Shown: positions 33,601 through 42,032 of the stretch, piece by piece
Position numbering within the stretch: position 1 is the first letter of the stretch
How the letters are laid out: each line of letters opens with the position of its first letter
Origin: an uncultured Oscillospiraceae bacterium
GTDB lineage: Bacteria; Bacillota; Clostridia; Oscillospirales; Oscillospiraceae
Length of the DNA stretch: 64,000 bases
Assembly: GCA_910579775.1 (NCBI GenBank)
Contig: CAJTUE010000002.1
Location: 1 to 64,000, forward strand
Reading direction: 5' to 3'
Translations under genes and position numbers: made by a program
Notes under the pieces: generated by a model
Database searches by the model: none
Seen by the model: only the letters and a program-made list of their open reading frames with translations
What the model was told of the DNA's origin: nothing

Positions 33601-34200
33601 ATGAAATTTGTCCTGGCCAGCAAAAATCCCCACAAGATTACCGAGCTCCAGGCCATTTTAGGTGACCTGGGCGTAGAGGTGGTCCTGGAAAGCGACGTGG
33701 GCGTCGATCTGGAGGTGGAGGAGACCGGAGAGACCTTTGAGGAAAACGCGGCGCTGAAGGCGGTCGCCGTGATGAAGGCCTCCGGTCTGCCCGCCATTGC
33801 CGACGACTCCGGCCTTTGCGTGGACGCCCTGGGCGGCGCGCCGGGGGTGTTCTCCGCCCGCTACGGCGGGGAGGGGCTGGACGATGTGGACCGCTATGAG
33901 CTGGTGCTCTCTGGTCTGCGGGGCCAGCTGGACCGCCGGGCTAAATTTGTCAGCGCCATCTGCTGTGCCTTTCCCAACGGAGATGTGCTCACCGCTCGGG
34001 GCGAGTGCCCCGGCTCTATTGCCTACGCCCCCCAGGGAGATAACGGCTTTGGCTATGACCCGGTGTTTTTTGTGCCCGAGCTGCGGAAAACCTATGCTCA
34101 GATGACGGCGGAGGAAAAAAACCAGGTCTCTCACCGGGGAAAGGCTTTGGCAAAGTTTAAGATGGAATTGGAGGGGTATCTCAATGGAGCTCACCAGTAA
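33601..34200 (+). CDS. rdgB: XTP/dITP diphosphatase (RdgB/HAM1)
   Basis: This house-cleaning pyrophosphatase removes non-canonical purine NTPs. SKNPHKITELQAIL, then TFEENAALKA, the catalytic DDSGLCVDALGGAPGVFSAR, GDNGFGYDPVF and SHRGKAL mark the Ham1 family. It has 199 residues. Its last 17 bases overlap the yhbY gene. The pairing of rph with rdgB is common in Firmicutes. Confidence 0.95.
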   Translation: MKFVLASKNPHKITELQAILGDLGVEVVLESDVGVDLEVEETGETFEENAALKAVAVMKASGLPAIADDSGLCVDALGGAPGVFSARYGGEGLDDVDRYELVLSGLRGQLDRRAKFVSAICCAFPNGDVLTARGECPGSIAYAPQGDNGFGYDPVFFVPELRKTYAQMTAEEKNQVSHRGKALAKFKMELEGYLNGAHQ

Positions 34201-34504
34201 GCAGCGTGCCCAGCTTCGTGGGCTGGCTAATTCCATCGACACCATCCTCCACATCGGCAAGGACGGCCTGGGGGACAACCTCATCGCCCAGGCGGACACC
34301 GCCCTGGAGGCCCGGGAGCTGGTGAAGGGCAAGGTGCTGGAAAACAGTCTCCTCTCCGCCCGGGAAGGAGCGGAGGCCCTGGCAAAAGCCACTCGGGCTG
34401 AGGTGGTACAGGTCATTGGAACAAAATTTGTCCTGTATCGTCCAAGCCATAATAAGGAAAAGAAAGACAAAATCGTACTGGTCAAGCCCGCCAAACGGAC
34501 TTAA
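34184..34504 (+). CDS. yhbY: YhbY-like CRM domain RNA-binding protein
   Basis: This small protein (106 residues) is a single CRM domain related to IF3 C-terminus, thought to act in 50S ribosome assembly. It reads LTSKQRAQLRGLANSIDTIL, HIGKDGLGDNLIAQAD and EVVQVIGTKFVLYRP. It overlaps rdgB by 17 bases, with GGAGG inside the rdgB end as ribosome binding site. Confidence 0.92.
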   Translation: MELTSKQRAQLRGLANSIDTILHIGKDGLGDNLIAQADTALEARELVKGKVLENSLLSAREGAEALAKATRAEVVQVIGTKFVLYRPSHNKEKKDKIVLVKPAKRT

Positions 34505-34526
34505 ATCGCTTGGAGGGGGAGAGAGT

Positions 34527-35723
34527 ATGAAGATTGGCATGTATGGCGGTACCTTTGATCCGCCCCATTTGGGCCATATGCTGGCCGCCAAGTGGGCCAA
34601 GGAGCTTTTGAGCTTGGACAAGCTTATTGTGATCCCCACCCGGACGCCGCCCCACAAGGAGCTGGACGACTGCTCCGCATCACCAGAGGCGCGTCTGGAG
34701 ATGGCCCGGCTGGTGGCTTTGGCCATCGAACCCACAGGCAGTGTCACCGTTTCCGACTGCGAATTGTGCCGGGAAGGGAAGAGCTACACTGCGGACACTG
34801 TAGAAGAACTTTTCCGGCAGTATCCCGAAGATGAGCTGTGGGTGGTCATGGGCAGCGATATGTTCCTGACCTTTGAGCAATGGCAGGAGCCGGAACGGAT
34901 CTGCGCTTTGGCCGGAGTCTGCGGCTTTACCCGCGCCCCCGGCGAGGCGGTCGCCCCCTTAAAGGAGCAGGCCAAGCGCCTCCAAGAACGCTATGGCGCG
35001 AAAACAGCCGTCTTGTCTCTCCCGGAAGATGTGAACGTGTCCTCTACAGAGATACGTGAGCTTCTGGAGCGGGGCGACAACACGGCTCTTTCCAAGCTTC
35101 TTTGGAGCCCTGTCTACGGCTATATTCTCCGCCATAGCCTTTACGGTATGCAGGTCGATCTCAAGCACTTGACCGACGAACAGCTCCGCGCTGTCTCCTA
35201 TTCCATGATGCTCCCAAAACGCATCCCCCACGTTCAGGGCACCGAGGAGGAGGCGGTCAAACTGGCAAAGCTCTGGGGCGCGGATGTGAAAAACGCCCGC
35301 CGGGCGGCTATTTTGCACGACTGCACCAAATACTACTCAGTGGACGAGCATATGGCTCTTTGTGAGCGGTATGACATTCCGTTGGACCCCATCGAAAAAG
35401 GCTCGGAAAAGCTTTTCCACGCCAAGACGGGCGCGGCGCTGGCCTGCCATCTGTTTGGTGAACCCGAGGAGGTCCAGGCCGCAATCTACTACCACACCAC
35501 CGGCAAAGGGAACATGACTACTCTGGAGAAAATCCTTTATCTGGCCGATTACATGGAGCCCCACCGGGATTTTCCGGGCGTAGAGAGACTGCGTGAGCTG
35601 GCCTATGTCGATCTGGACGCGGCGGTGGCTCTGGGCTGTGAAATGTCCATTGAGGAAATGAAGGAAAAGGGGAGGCCCGTGCATCCCAATACCCAGGCGG
35701 CGCTGGATTCTTTGCGCCGGTGA
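34527..35723 (+). CDS. nadD: NadD-YqeK fusion: nicotinate-nucleotide adenylyltransferase with HD-domain hydrolase
   Basis: The first 200 residues are nicotinate-mononucleotide adenylyltransferase for NAD synthesis (GMYGGTFDPPHLGHMLAA, TPPHKEL, SSTEIRELLERG). The remaining 190 or so form a YqeK HD-domain hydrolase (RAAILHDCTKY, AKTGAALACHLFG, YYHTTGKGNMTTLEKILYLADYMEP), a family that splits Ap4A. The genes are usually separate neighbours; here they are one frame with no stop. It has 398 residues from ATG 34527, preceded by GGAGGGGGA. The fusion links NAD synthesis to dinucleotide cleavage. Confidence 0.92.
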   Translation: MKIGMYGGTFDPPHLGHMLAAKWAKELLSLDKLIVIPTRTPPHKELDDCSASPEARLEMARLVALAIEPTGSVTVSDCELCREGKSYTADTVEELFRQYPEDELWVVMGSDMFLTFEQWQEPERICALAGVCGFTRAPGEAVAPLKEQAKRLQERYGAKTAVLSLPEDVNVSSTEIRELLERGDNTALSKLLWSPVYGYILRHSLYGMQVDLKHLTDEQLRAVSYSMMLPKRIPHVQGTEEEAVKLAKLWGADVKNARRAAILHDCTKYYSVDEHMALCERYDIPLDPIEKGSEKLFHAKTGAALACHLFGEPEEVQAAIYYHTTGKGNMTTLEKILYLADYMEPHRDFPGVERLRELAYVDLDAAVALGCEMSIEEMKEKGRPVHPNTQAALDSLRR

Positions 35724-35736
35724 AAGGAAGGGGAAT

Positions 35737-37281
35737 ATGAGCAAAGAGAGAAAGGGCGGCGCCCGGCTGGACCGGTCCACACCCCCAAAGAAGCCGGCTC
35801 CCGACAAGCCCGTGAAAGCCGACAAACCCAAGCCCGGAGACTCGGAAAAGAAAAAGGGGCTCAGTAAGGGCGGGAAGATCGCCATCATTGTGCTGGCGGT
35901 CATTTTGGCTCTGCTCATTGGCCTGTTTGCCCTTTACAAAAGCTGGGCGGTGCTGCCCGATCTTCCTGATTTGCCTGAACTCCCGTCTCCCACCGTCGAT
36001 CCCATCACTGGTGAGCAGAATATTATGGCCAAGCCGGTGGACTCCAACCGCAAGGAGCAGGTCTACACCTTTTTGGTGGTGGGCCGGGACACCGGCGGGG
36101 GCGGCAACACCGACACCATCATGCTGGCCACCTACGACATCCCCAACCAAAAGCTGTCGGTGATGAGCCTGCCCCGTGACACCATGGTCAACGTCCGCCA
36201 TCCCGGCAAGAACCGCAAGATCAACGGGGTCTGGAACCTCGGTCTGCACTACGCCGAGAAGGACAGCGAGAAAAAGGGCATCGACTACCTGCGTGAGGCG
36301 GTGGGCGATTTGACCGGTATCGTCCCCGATTTCTACGTCATCGTCAACTGGAACGCCTTTGGCCGGCTGGTGGATGCCATCGGCGGGGTGGACTTTGAGG
36401 TCCCCTTTGAAATGAAGTATAAGGACCCCACCCAGGACCTGGTCATCGACCAGCCTGCCGGATACCGCCACCTCAGCGGCAGGGACGCCATGGAAGTGGT
36501 CCGCTGGCGGCATGATAACACCTACTCCAAGCAGTACCGGGACGGCGACCTGGGCCGGGTCCGCACGCAGCAGGCTCTGATGAAGGCCATTATCAAGCAG
36601 TGCCTGCAAATCAAAAATGTCACCAAGATCAATGAATTTGCCGAGATCTTTACCGAAGAGGTGGAGACCAACCTGTCCGTGGGCAATCTGGTGGCCTTTG
36701 CGGAGCGGGCGATCTTAGGCGACTTGGACATGGAGAACGTCACCTTTACTACCGCGCCCATCGAAGGGGTGTATGTCAACAAGACCTCCTATGTTCAGAT
36801 CAAGCCGGAGGAGTTCCTGGGGCTGTTGAATGACGGCTTTAACCCTTATACCGATCCACTGGAGATGGAAAACCTGAGCATTTTGCAGTATAGCTCCTCC
36901 AGAGGGTACTACACCTATCAGGGTACCGGAACGGGCAAGGCGCCCGAGCCCACCAAGACCCCGGCAAACCCCACCGACAAGCCGGAGTCCACAAAGGCTC
37001 CATCTCAGAAGCCTACCGATCAGCCCTCAAAAAGCCCTTCAGAGAAGCCCTCCAAGGAGCCCTCGGAAAGACCCAGCGACACGCCAAAGCCCTCCAAGGA
37101 GCCGCCTTCCGATACGTCGTCCTCGCCGAAGCCTACACAGGAGCCCTCCGGTCCACCCACGCCTGAGCCGACTGTGGAGCCGTCTTCCGAGCCTACGCGG
37201 GAGCCTAGTCCTGCGCCGTCCCCCGAACCTGCCCCGGAGCCGAGCTACGATCCTAACGAACTCGGCATTCCCATGGAATAG
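35737..37281 (+). CDS. LCP family (LytR-CpsA-Psr) cell wall ligase with Pro/Ser/Thr tail
   Basis: This membrane protein attaches anionic polymers to peptidoglycan. It has a basic cytoplasmic N-terminus rich in Lys/Pro, one membrane segment (IAIIVLAVILALLIGLFAL), the LCP domain with TDTIMLATYDIPNQKLSVMS, SLPRDTMVNV, YVIVNWNAFGRLVDAIGG and the conserved Arg-rich RWRHDNTYS, then a long tail of over 100 residues made of Pro, Ser, Glu, Lys and Thr (repeats like KPSKEPS). It has 514 residues. It is followed by rsfS after 21 bases. Confidence 0.9.
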   Translation: MSKERKGGARLDRSTPPKKPAPDKPVKADKPKPGDSEKKKGLSKGGKIAIIVLAVILALLIGLFALYKSWAVLPDLPDLPELPSPTVDPITGEQNIMAKPVDSNRKEQVYTFLVVGRDTGGGGNTDTIMLATYDIPNQKLSVMSLPRDTMVNVRHPGKNRKINGVWNLGLHYAEKDSEKKGIDYLREAVGDLTGIVPDFYVIVNWNAFGRLVDAIGGVDFEVPFEMKYKDPTQDLVIDQPAGYRHLSGRDAMEVVRWRHDNTYSKQYRDGDLGRVRTQQALMKAIIKQCLQIKNVTKINEFAEIFTEEVETNLSVGNLVAFAERAILGDLDMENVTFTTAPIEGVYVNKTSYVQIKPEEFLGLLNDGFNPYTDPLEMENLSILQYSSSRGYYTYQGTGTGKAPEPTKTPANPTDKPESTKAPSQKPTDQPSKSPSEKPSKEPSERPSDTPKPSKEPPSDTSSSPKPTQEPSGPPTPEPTVEPSSEPTREPSPAPSPEPAPEPSYDPNELGIPME

Positions 37282-37302
37282 CATAGAAAAGGAGGTCCAC
37301 TT

Positions 37303-37659
37303 ATGACCCCAAAGGAGCTTGCCCTCGCCGCGGCGAAGGCCCTGGACAGCAAGAAAGCCAACGACCTAATGGTGCTGGAAACCGGACACCTTACCACCCT
37401 GGCTGATTATTTTGTCATCTGTACCGCCACATCCTCCACCCAGATCAAGGCTCTCAGCGACCACTGCGAAAAGGCGCTGAAGGAGGCGGGGGAGGAACCC
37501 CATCACATCGAGGGCCACCGGGGCGGCACTTGGGTGCTGATGGACTACTCCAGCGTTGTCATCCACCTGTTCATGCCCGAGGCCCGGGAATTTTACAACC
37601 TGGAGCGTCTTTGGAGCGACGCGAAACCCGTTGACCTGGACGGCATTTTAGCGCCGTAA
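37303..37659 (+). CDS. rsfS: Ribosome silencing factor RsfS
   Basis: RsfS binds uL14 and keeps 50S subunits apart from 30S. LALAAAKALDSKKANDLMVL, TLADYFVICTATSSTQIKAL, and the C-terminal WVLMDYSSVVIHLFMPEARE, FYNLERLWSDA mark the family. It has 118 residues. AGGAGG precedes the ATG. It is the last gene of the smc-rsfS run. Confidence 0.95.
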   Translation: MTPKELALAAAKALDSKKANDLMVLETGHLTTLADYFVICTATSSTQIKALSDHCEKALKEAGEEPHHIEGHRGGTWVLMDYSSVVIHLFMPEAREFYNLERLWSDAKPVDLDGILAP

Positions 37660-37672
37660 AGCACCGTAATAT

Positions 37673-37702
37673 ACGATCCCCCTTCGGTAAGAGGATCGTT
37701 TA
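37673..37702 (+). terminator. Weak terminator after rsfS
   Basis: ACGATCC (37673-37679) pairs with GGATCGT (37693-37699) followed by TTAG. The T-run is short, so read-through is possible. Confidence 0.45.
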
Positions 37703-37740
37703 GTGCATGGACGGCGAGCTTTCTCAACGTTCCTTACCTC

Positions 37741-37769
37741 TTGCATTTTCCGTTCGCTTCCGTTATAAT
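37741..37769 (+). promoter_or_regulatory. Promoter of leuS
   Basis: TTGCAT (37741-37746) and TATAAT (37764-37769) have a 17-bp spacer, 42 bases before the leuS start. The short leader leaves no room for a T-box. Confidence 0.8.
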
Positions 37770-37810
37770 GGGGAAGATTTCATCCTACACCAGTGAGGAA
37801 GTGCAAGAAG

Positions 37811-40243
37811 ATGAAGTATGATCCCAACGCCATTGAAGGCAAGTGGCAGAAGAAGTGGCTGGAGGAGAAGACCTTCGCCGCCAAGACAGGGGACGCCTCC
37901 AAGCCTAAGTTCTACGGTCTGGTGGAGTTTCCCTATCCCTCGGGCCAGGGACTTCATGTAGGCCACGCCCGCCCCTACACCGCCATGGACGTGGTGGCCC
38001 GCAAGAAGCGGATGGAGGGATATAACGTCCTGTTTCCCATGGGCTACGACGCCTTCGGCCTGCCCACGGAAAACTACGCCATCAAAAACCACATCCATCC
38101 TGCCAAGGTGACCCACGATAACATTGCCAACTTCACCAAGCAGCTTCAGATGCTGGGCTATTCCTTCGACTGGGACCGGGTCATCAACACCACTGACCCG
38201 GAATACTACAAATGGACCCAGTGGATCTTCCTCCAGCTCTTCAAAAATGGCTTGGCCTACAAGACCACTATGCCCGTGAACTGGTGTACCTCCTGCAAGT
38301 GCGTTCTGGCCAACGAGGAGGTAGTGGACGGCGTGTGCGAACGCTGCGGCGCGCCGGTTATCCGTAAGGAAAAGAGCCAGTGGATGCTCAAGATCACCGA
38401 ATACGCCCAGCGGCTCATTGACGATCTGGACGAGCTGGACTTTATTGAGCGGGTCAAGACCCAGCAGAAAAACTGGATCGGCCGCTCCACCGGCGCGGAG
38501 GTCACCTTTAAGGCCACCACCGGGGACGATATCGTGGTGTTCACCACCCGGCCGGATACCCTGTTCGGCGCAACCTACATGGTCATTTCCCCCGAGCACG
38601 CCTACGTGAAGCAGTGGGCGGACAAGCTCACCAATCTGGGCGAGGTCAACGCCTACGTGGCTGAGGCCGCCCGGAAGAGCGACTTTGAGCGTACTGAGTT
38701 GGCCGCCGACAAGGAGAAGACTGGGGTCATGCTCCAGGGCGTTCGGGCAATCAATCCCGTGAACGGCAGAAAGATACCCATCTTCATTTCCGATTATGTC
38801 CTGGCTTCCTACGGCACCGGGGCCATTATGGCCGTGCCCGCCCACGACACCCGTGACTGGGCCTTTGCCAAGAAGTTCGGCTGTGAGATCATCGAGGTGG
38901 TCTCCGGCGGGGAGGACGTGCAGAAGGAAGCCTTTACAGCCAAGGACGACACGGGTATTTTGGTCAATTCTGAGTTTTTGAACGGCCTCACCGTTAAAGA
39001 GGCCATTCCCGTTATCACCAAGTGGCTGGAGGAAAAGTGTATCGGCCATGAGCAGGTGAACTACAAGCTCCGGGATTGGGTCTTCTCCCGCCAGCGGTAT
39101 TGGGGTGAGCCTATCCCCATGGTCTACTGCGACAAGTGCGGCTGGGTGCCTCTACCCGAGGACCAGCTGCCCTTAGTGCTTCCCGACGTGGAAAGCTACG
39201 AGCCCACCGACACCGGGGAGTCGCCCCTTTCCAAGATGACCGACTGGGTGAACACCACCTGTCCCCACTGCGGCGCGCCCGCCAAGCGGGAGACGGACAC
39301 CATGCCCCAGTGGGCGGGTTCCAGTTGGTATTTCCTGCGCTATATGGACCCGCATAACCCGGATGCCATCGCCTCTAAGGAGGCGCTGGAGTACTGGTCT
39401 CCCGTGGACTGGTACAACGGCGGCATGGAGCACACCACCCTGCACCTCCTGTACTCCCGCTTCTGGCACAAGTTCCTCTACGATCAGGGCATTGTTCCCA
39501 CCAAGGAGCCCTATGCCAAGCGCACCAGCCACGGCATGATCCTGGGTGAGGGCGGAGAGAAGATGTCCAAGTCCCGTGGCAACGTGGTCAATCCCAACGA
39601 CGTGGTGGCCGCCTACGGCGTGGACACCATGCGGATGTATATCATGTTTATCGGAGACTTTGAGAAGGCCGCGGCATGGAGCGACAACGCCGTCAAGGGT
39701 TGCCGCCGCTTCCTGGACCGGGTGTGGAATCTGGCCGAGCAGCTTACCGGCTCCATGGACTACACCCCCGACAACGAAAGCGCCATCCACAAGGCAATTA
39801 AGAAGGTGTCTGACGACATCGATGCCATGAAGTTCAACACCGCCATTGCCGCCCTCATGGCCCTGGTCAACGACTTTTACCAGAAGGGCTGCTCCAAGGG
39901 GGATTTCCGCACATTGCTCCTTATGCTATCGCCCTTCGCGCCCCATCTGGTGGAGGAGCTTTGGAAGGAGCTGGGCTTTGACGGCGTGGGCATGGCCTGC
40001 GTCCAGCCTTGGCCCTCCTATGACGAGGCCAAGACGGTGGCCAGCGTGGTCACTCTGGCGGTGCAGGTGGGCGGCAAGCTGAAGACTACCATTGAGGTGC
40101 CCACCGACAGCGGTGAGGCCACAGCGGTAGCTACCGCCATGGCCGACCCTAAGATCGCCAAGCTGGCTGAGGGCATGGAGCTTGTCAAGACCATTTTGGT
40201 GAAAAACAAGCTGGTCAACCTGATCTTCAAGCCTAAGGGCTGA
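37811..40243 (+). CDS. leuS: Leucyl-tRNA synthetase
   Basis: This class I synthetase charges tRNA-Leu. The HIGH motif is GQGLHVGHARPY, the editing domain contains FTTRPDTLFGATYMV and MAVPAHDTRDWAFA, and the KMSKS motif is KMSKSRGN. A zinc-ribbon-like insert (CDKCGW, CPHCGAP) is present. The C-terminal tRNA-binding region ends VKNKLVNLIFK. It has 810 residues, the normal bacterial length. I choose ATG 37811 (MKYDPNAIEGKWQKKW), after AGGAAG; an in-frame GTG at 37793 is less suitable. Confidence 0.96.
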   Translation: MKYDPNAIEGKWQKKWLEEKTFAAKTGDASKPKFYGLVEFPYPSGQGLHVGHARPYTAMDVVARKKRMEGYNVLFPMGYDAFGLPTENYAIKNHIHPAKVTHDNIANFTKQLQMLGYSFDWDRVINTTDPEYYKWTQWIFLQLFKNGLAYKTTMPVNWCTSCKCVLANEEVVDGVCERCGAPVIRKEKSQWMLKITEYAQRLIDDLDELDFIERVKTQQKNWIGRSTGAEVTFKATTGDDIVVFTTRPDTLFGATYMVISPEHAYVKQWADKLTNLGEVNAYVAEAARKSDFERTELAADKEKTGVMLQGVRAINPVNGRKIPIFISDYVLASYGTGAIMAVPAHDTRDWAFAKKFGCEIIEVVSGGEDVQKEAFTAKDDTGILVNSEFLNGLTVKEAIPVITKWLEEKCIGHEQVNYKLRDWVFSRQRYWGEPIPMVYCDKCGWVPLPEDQLPLVLPDVESYEPTDTGESPLSKMTDWVNTTCPHCGAPAKRETDTMPQWAGSSWYFLRYMDPHNPDAIASKEALEYWSPVDWYNGGMEHTTLHLLYSRFWHKFLYDQGIVPTKEPYAKRTSHGMILGEGGEKMSKSRGNVVNPNDVVAAYGVDTMRMYIMFIGDFEKAAAWSDNAVKGCRRFLDRVWNLAEQLTGSMDYTPDNESAIHKAIKKVSDDIDAMKFNTAIAALMALVNDFYQKGCSKGDFRTLLLMLSPFAPHLVEELWKELGFDGVGMACVQPWPSYDEAKTVASVVTLAVQVGGKLKTTIEVPTDSGEATAVATAMADPKIAKLAEGMELVKTILVKNKLVNLIFKPKG

Positions 40244-40299
40244 GCGCATTTGATTTCAACGGGCACTCGGAAAGGGAGAAAGACTACGTATTTGCCCTC

Positions 40300-40328
40300 T
40301 TGACAAAAAACAAGCGCTCGGTTATAAT
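40300..40328 (+). promoter_or_regulatory. Consensus promoter of rpsU
   Basis: TTGACA (40300-40305) and TATAAT (40323-40328), 17-bp spacing, a perfect sigma-A promoter 72 bases before rpsU. A run of A follows the -35 box. Confidence 0.9.
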
Positions 40329-40399
40329 GCTAATGTTAAAGCCATCGTTATGGCCCTTTTGCGGTGGAAATGACCACCGTATCGGAGGGAGGGAAAACA

Positions 40400-40582
40400 A
40401 TGTCGGAAGTCCGCCTCAAGGAGGGTGAGTCTTTAGAGAACGCCCTGAAGCGGTTTAAGCGCAGCTGCGCCAAGTCTGGTGTTTTGGCTGAGGTCCGCAA
40501 GCGTGAGCACTACGAAAGCCCGAGCGTCAAGCGCCGCAAGAAGAGCGAAGCCGCCCGCAAGAACCGCAAAAAGTTCTATTAA
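40400..40582 (+). CDS. rpsU: 30S ribosomal protein bS21
   Basis: This small ribosomal protein has 60 residues: SEVRLKEGESLENALKRFKR, CAKSGVLAEVRKREHYESP, SVKRRKKSEAARKN. The Lys/Arg-rich helix is typical of bS21. ATG 40400 lies after GGAGGGA. It is monocistronic, with consensus promoter and strong terminator. Confidence 0.97.
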   Translation: MSEVRLKEGESLENALKRFKRSCAKSGVLAEVRKREHYESPSVKRRKKSEAARKNRKKFY

Positions 40583-40585
40583 GAA

Positions 40586-40620
40586 AAACCCCGTGACGAG
40601 TTCGTCACGGGGTTTCTTTT
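40586..40620 (+). terminator. Terminator of rpsU
   Basis: AAACCCCGTGACGA (40586-40599) pairs with TCGTCACGGGGTTT (40602-40615), followed by CTTTT. The distal arm overlaps the last codons of the convergent gene. Confidence 0.88.
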
Positions 40621-41411
40621 CCTTTTCCGCTCAAGAGAGCGGGTAAAAGTTCCGGGGGTTCGGGATAGGGCAAAAACGCCTCCCGGATCCCCATCTCTCG
40701 CGCCAGGTCCAGCTTTTTTGCCATGGACTCAGCGTCATCAAAGAGTACAAAGTGGGGGCTTTCTCCCGTGGGCATATAAGTAAAGTAATGGGCGCAGAGG
40801 TCATTGGAAAAATAGACGTTGGGGCGGCGTCTTTGGCGCAAAACTTTTAATTCATTCCACGAAAGGGGAACTCCGGAGCCCTCTCTGGCCGGGAGAGAAA
40901 AGTCCTCGCAGGACCATTGAAGCCCCAGGGCCACCCGCTCCAGGCCGTAGGCGTCGATGGCCTCCCGCAGGTGATGGCGCAGAGAGCCGCCGGACAGCGC
41001 GGTGGGAACGACCACCTTGGCGCCGGGCGCATTTGCCGCGTAGCCTTGCGGGACATAGAGGCTCCAGCTCCGCTTTTGAAAGGCGGGCGCCAACAGGGTC
41101 ACCGCCCGTTCCAGTACAGGGATCACCGCCGGGATGTCAAAATCACAGAAGAGCCCTTGAAAACTGCGGACAGCGCACTCGCGGATCACCTCCTGACAAA
41201 AGGTCTCCGCCTGTCCTGCTCCATCAAAACCCCGGTGCTCCAGCACCATGATCCCGCCCTTGAGCGTAGCGGGCAGCTGGGTGCGAAACAGATGCGGGCC
41301 ACTCCCGACCCGGTAGGCTAGATGAGCGGGGGTAAGGCCGTGTTGGGCGGCAACCCCTTGAACAGAAGGCGGCACAAGCAGATGGAGCGCAGGTTTTTCT
41401 GAGGTCAGCAT
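40605..41411 (-). CDS. Uncharacterised protein, possibly GH18/TIM-barrel-like
   Basis: This soluble protein of 268 residues is one I do not recognise with certainty. It has barrel-like segments: IMVLEHRGFDGAG, FQGLFCDFDIPAVIPVLERA, RVALGLQWSCEDFSLP, HYFTYMPTGESPHFVLFDDA, ESMAKKLDLAREMGIREAFL. The last part, FDD-x-x-S-M-x-x-K and AxxMGI, resembles the end of GH18-type spore hydrolases (YvbX/YaaH), but the catalytic DxxDxDxE motif is not clear; LFCDFDIPA is a partial match. There is no signal peptide. It is convergent with rpsU and divergent from yqeG. Confidence 0.5.
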   Translation of the reverse strand: MLTSEKPALHLLVPPSVQGVAAQHGLTPAHLAYRVGSGPHLFRTQLPATLKGGIMVLEHRGFDGAGQAETFCQEVIRECAVRSFQGLFCDFDIPAVIPVLERAVTLLAPAFQKRSWSLYVPQGYAANAPGAKVVVPTALSGGSLRHHLREAIDAYGLERVALGLQWSCEDFSLPAREGSGVPLSWNELKVLRQRRRPNVYFSNDLCAHYFTYMPTGESPHFVLFDDAESMAKKLDLAREMGIREAFLPYPEPPELLPALLSGKGKETP

Positions 41412-41506
41412 CTATGGATTCCCCCTTGTGGCGGCGCAAAAATAGTGGTACAATAAGTTGTTCAAAAGCATACGCGTCCACGAGCGCGTTTAGAAGGGGT
41501 GAGAGT

Positions 41507-42031
41507 TTGTTTTCGTTTTCCCTGCTTCCATGGATGATAGCAGAAAGCATCTACGATTTGACAGGGGAAAGCCTGCACCGGGCGGGGATCTCCCTCTTGC
41601 TGGCCGATCTGGACAACACACTGATCCCCTATGGTGAACCTTTGCCCGGTGAAGCTCTGCGGCAGTGGAAAGAGGATCTGAACAGCCACGGCGTGGAGCT
41701 GTTTCTACTGTCCAACTCCCGCAAGGCCACCCGCGCCCCTAATTTTGCCAGCGCTCTGGGTATTGACTATCTCTGCCACGCGGGAAAGCCCAAGCGGGGC
41801 GGCTACCGAGCCGCCATGGAGCGGTGCGGCGTGACCCCGGAGCACTGCGCTATGGTGGGGGACCAGATCTTTACCGACATCCTGGGGGCCAACCGGGCGG
41901 GCGTCCGCTCCATTTTGGTGCGGCCCATCTCCCTGGCGGGCAATCCCGGACGATATCTGCGCTATTGGGCGGAGCTCCCCATGCGGGGTCTGGCCCGCAA
42001 ACGCAAATGGAACAGGGAAGGGGGAAATTGA
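41507..42031 (+). CDS. yqeG: YqeG family HAD phosphatase
   Basis: This is a small HAD IIIA phosphatase whose role is not known; it is conserved across Firmicutes. The Asp nucleophile motif is LLADLDNTLIPYGEPLPGEA, with LFLLSNSRKA and the C-terminal MVGDQIFTDILGANRAGV. It has 174 residues. The likely start is TTG 41507 (MFSFSLLPWMIAESIYDL), preceded by AAGGGGTG; the longer frame to ATG 41414 does not resemble the family. It ends just before the endonuclease IV gene. Confidence 0.88.
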   Translation: MFSFSLLPWMIAESIYDLTGESLHRAGISLLLADLDNTLIPYGEPLPGEALRQWKEDLNSHGVELFLLSNSRKATRAPNFASALGIDYLCHAGKPKRGGYRAAMERCGVTPEHCAMVGDQIFTDILGANRAGVRSILVRPISLAGNPGRYLRYWAELPMRGLARKRKWNREGGN

Positions 42032-42032
42032 T

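Noticed and set aside
37776..37810. Possible T-box before leuS
   Set aside because: The leader between promoter and start is about 35 bases, far too short for a T-box.
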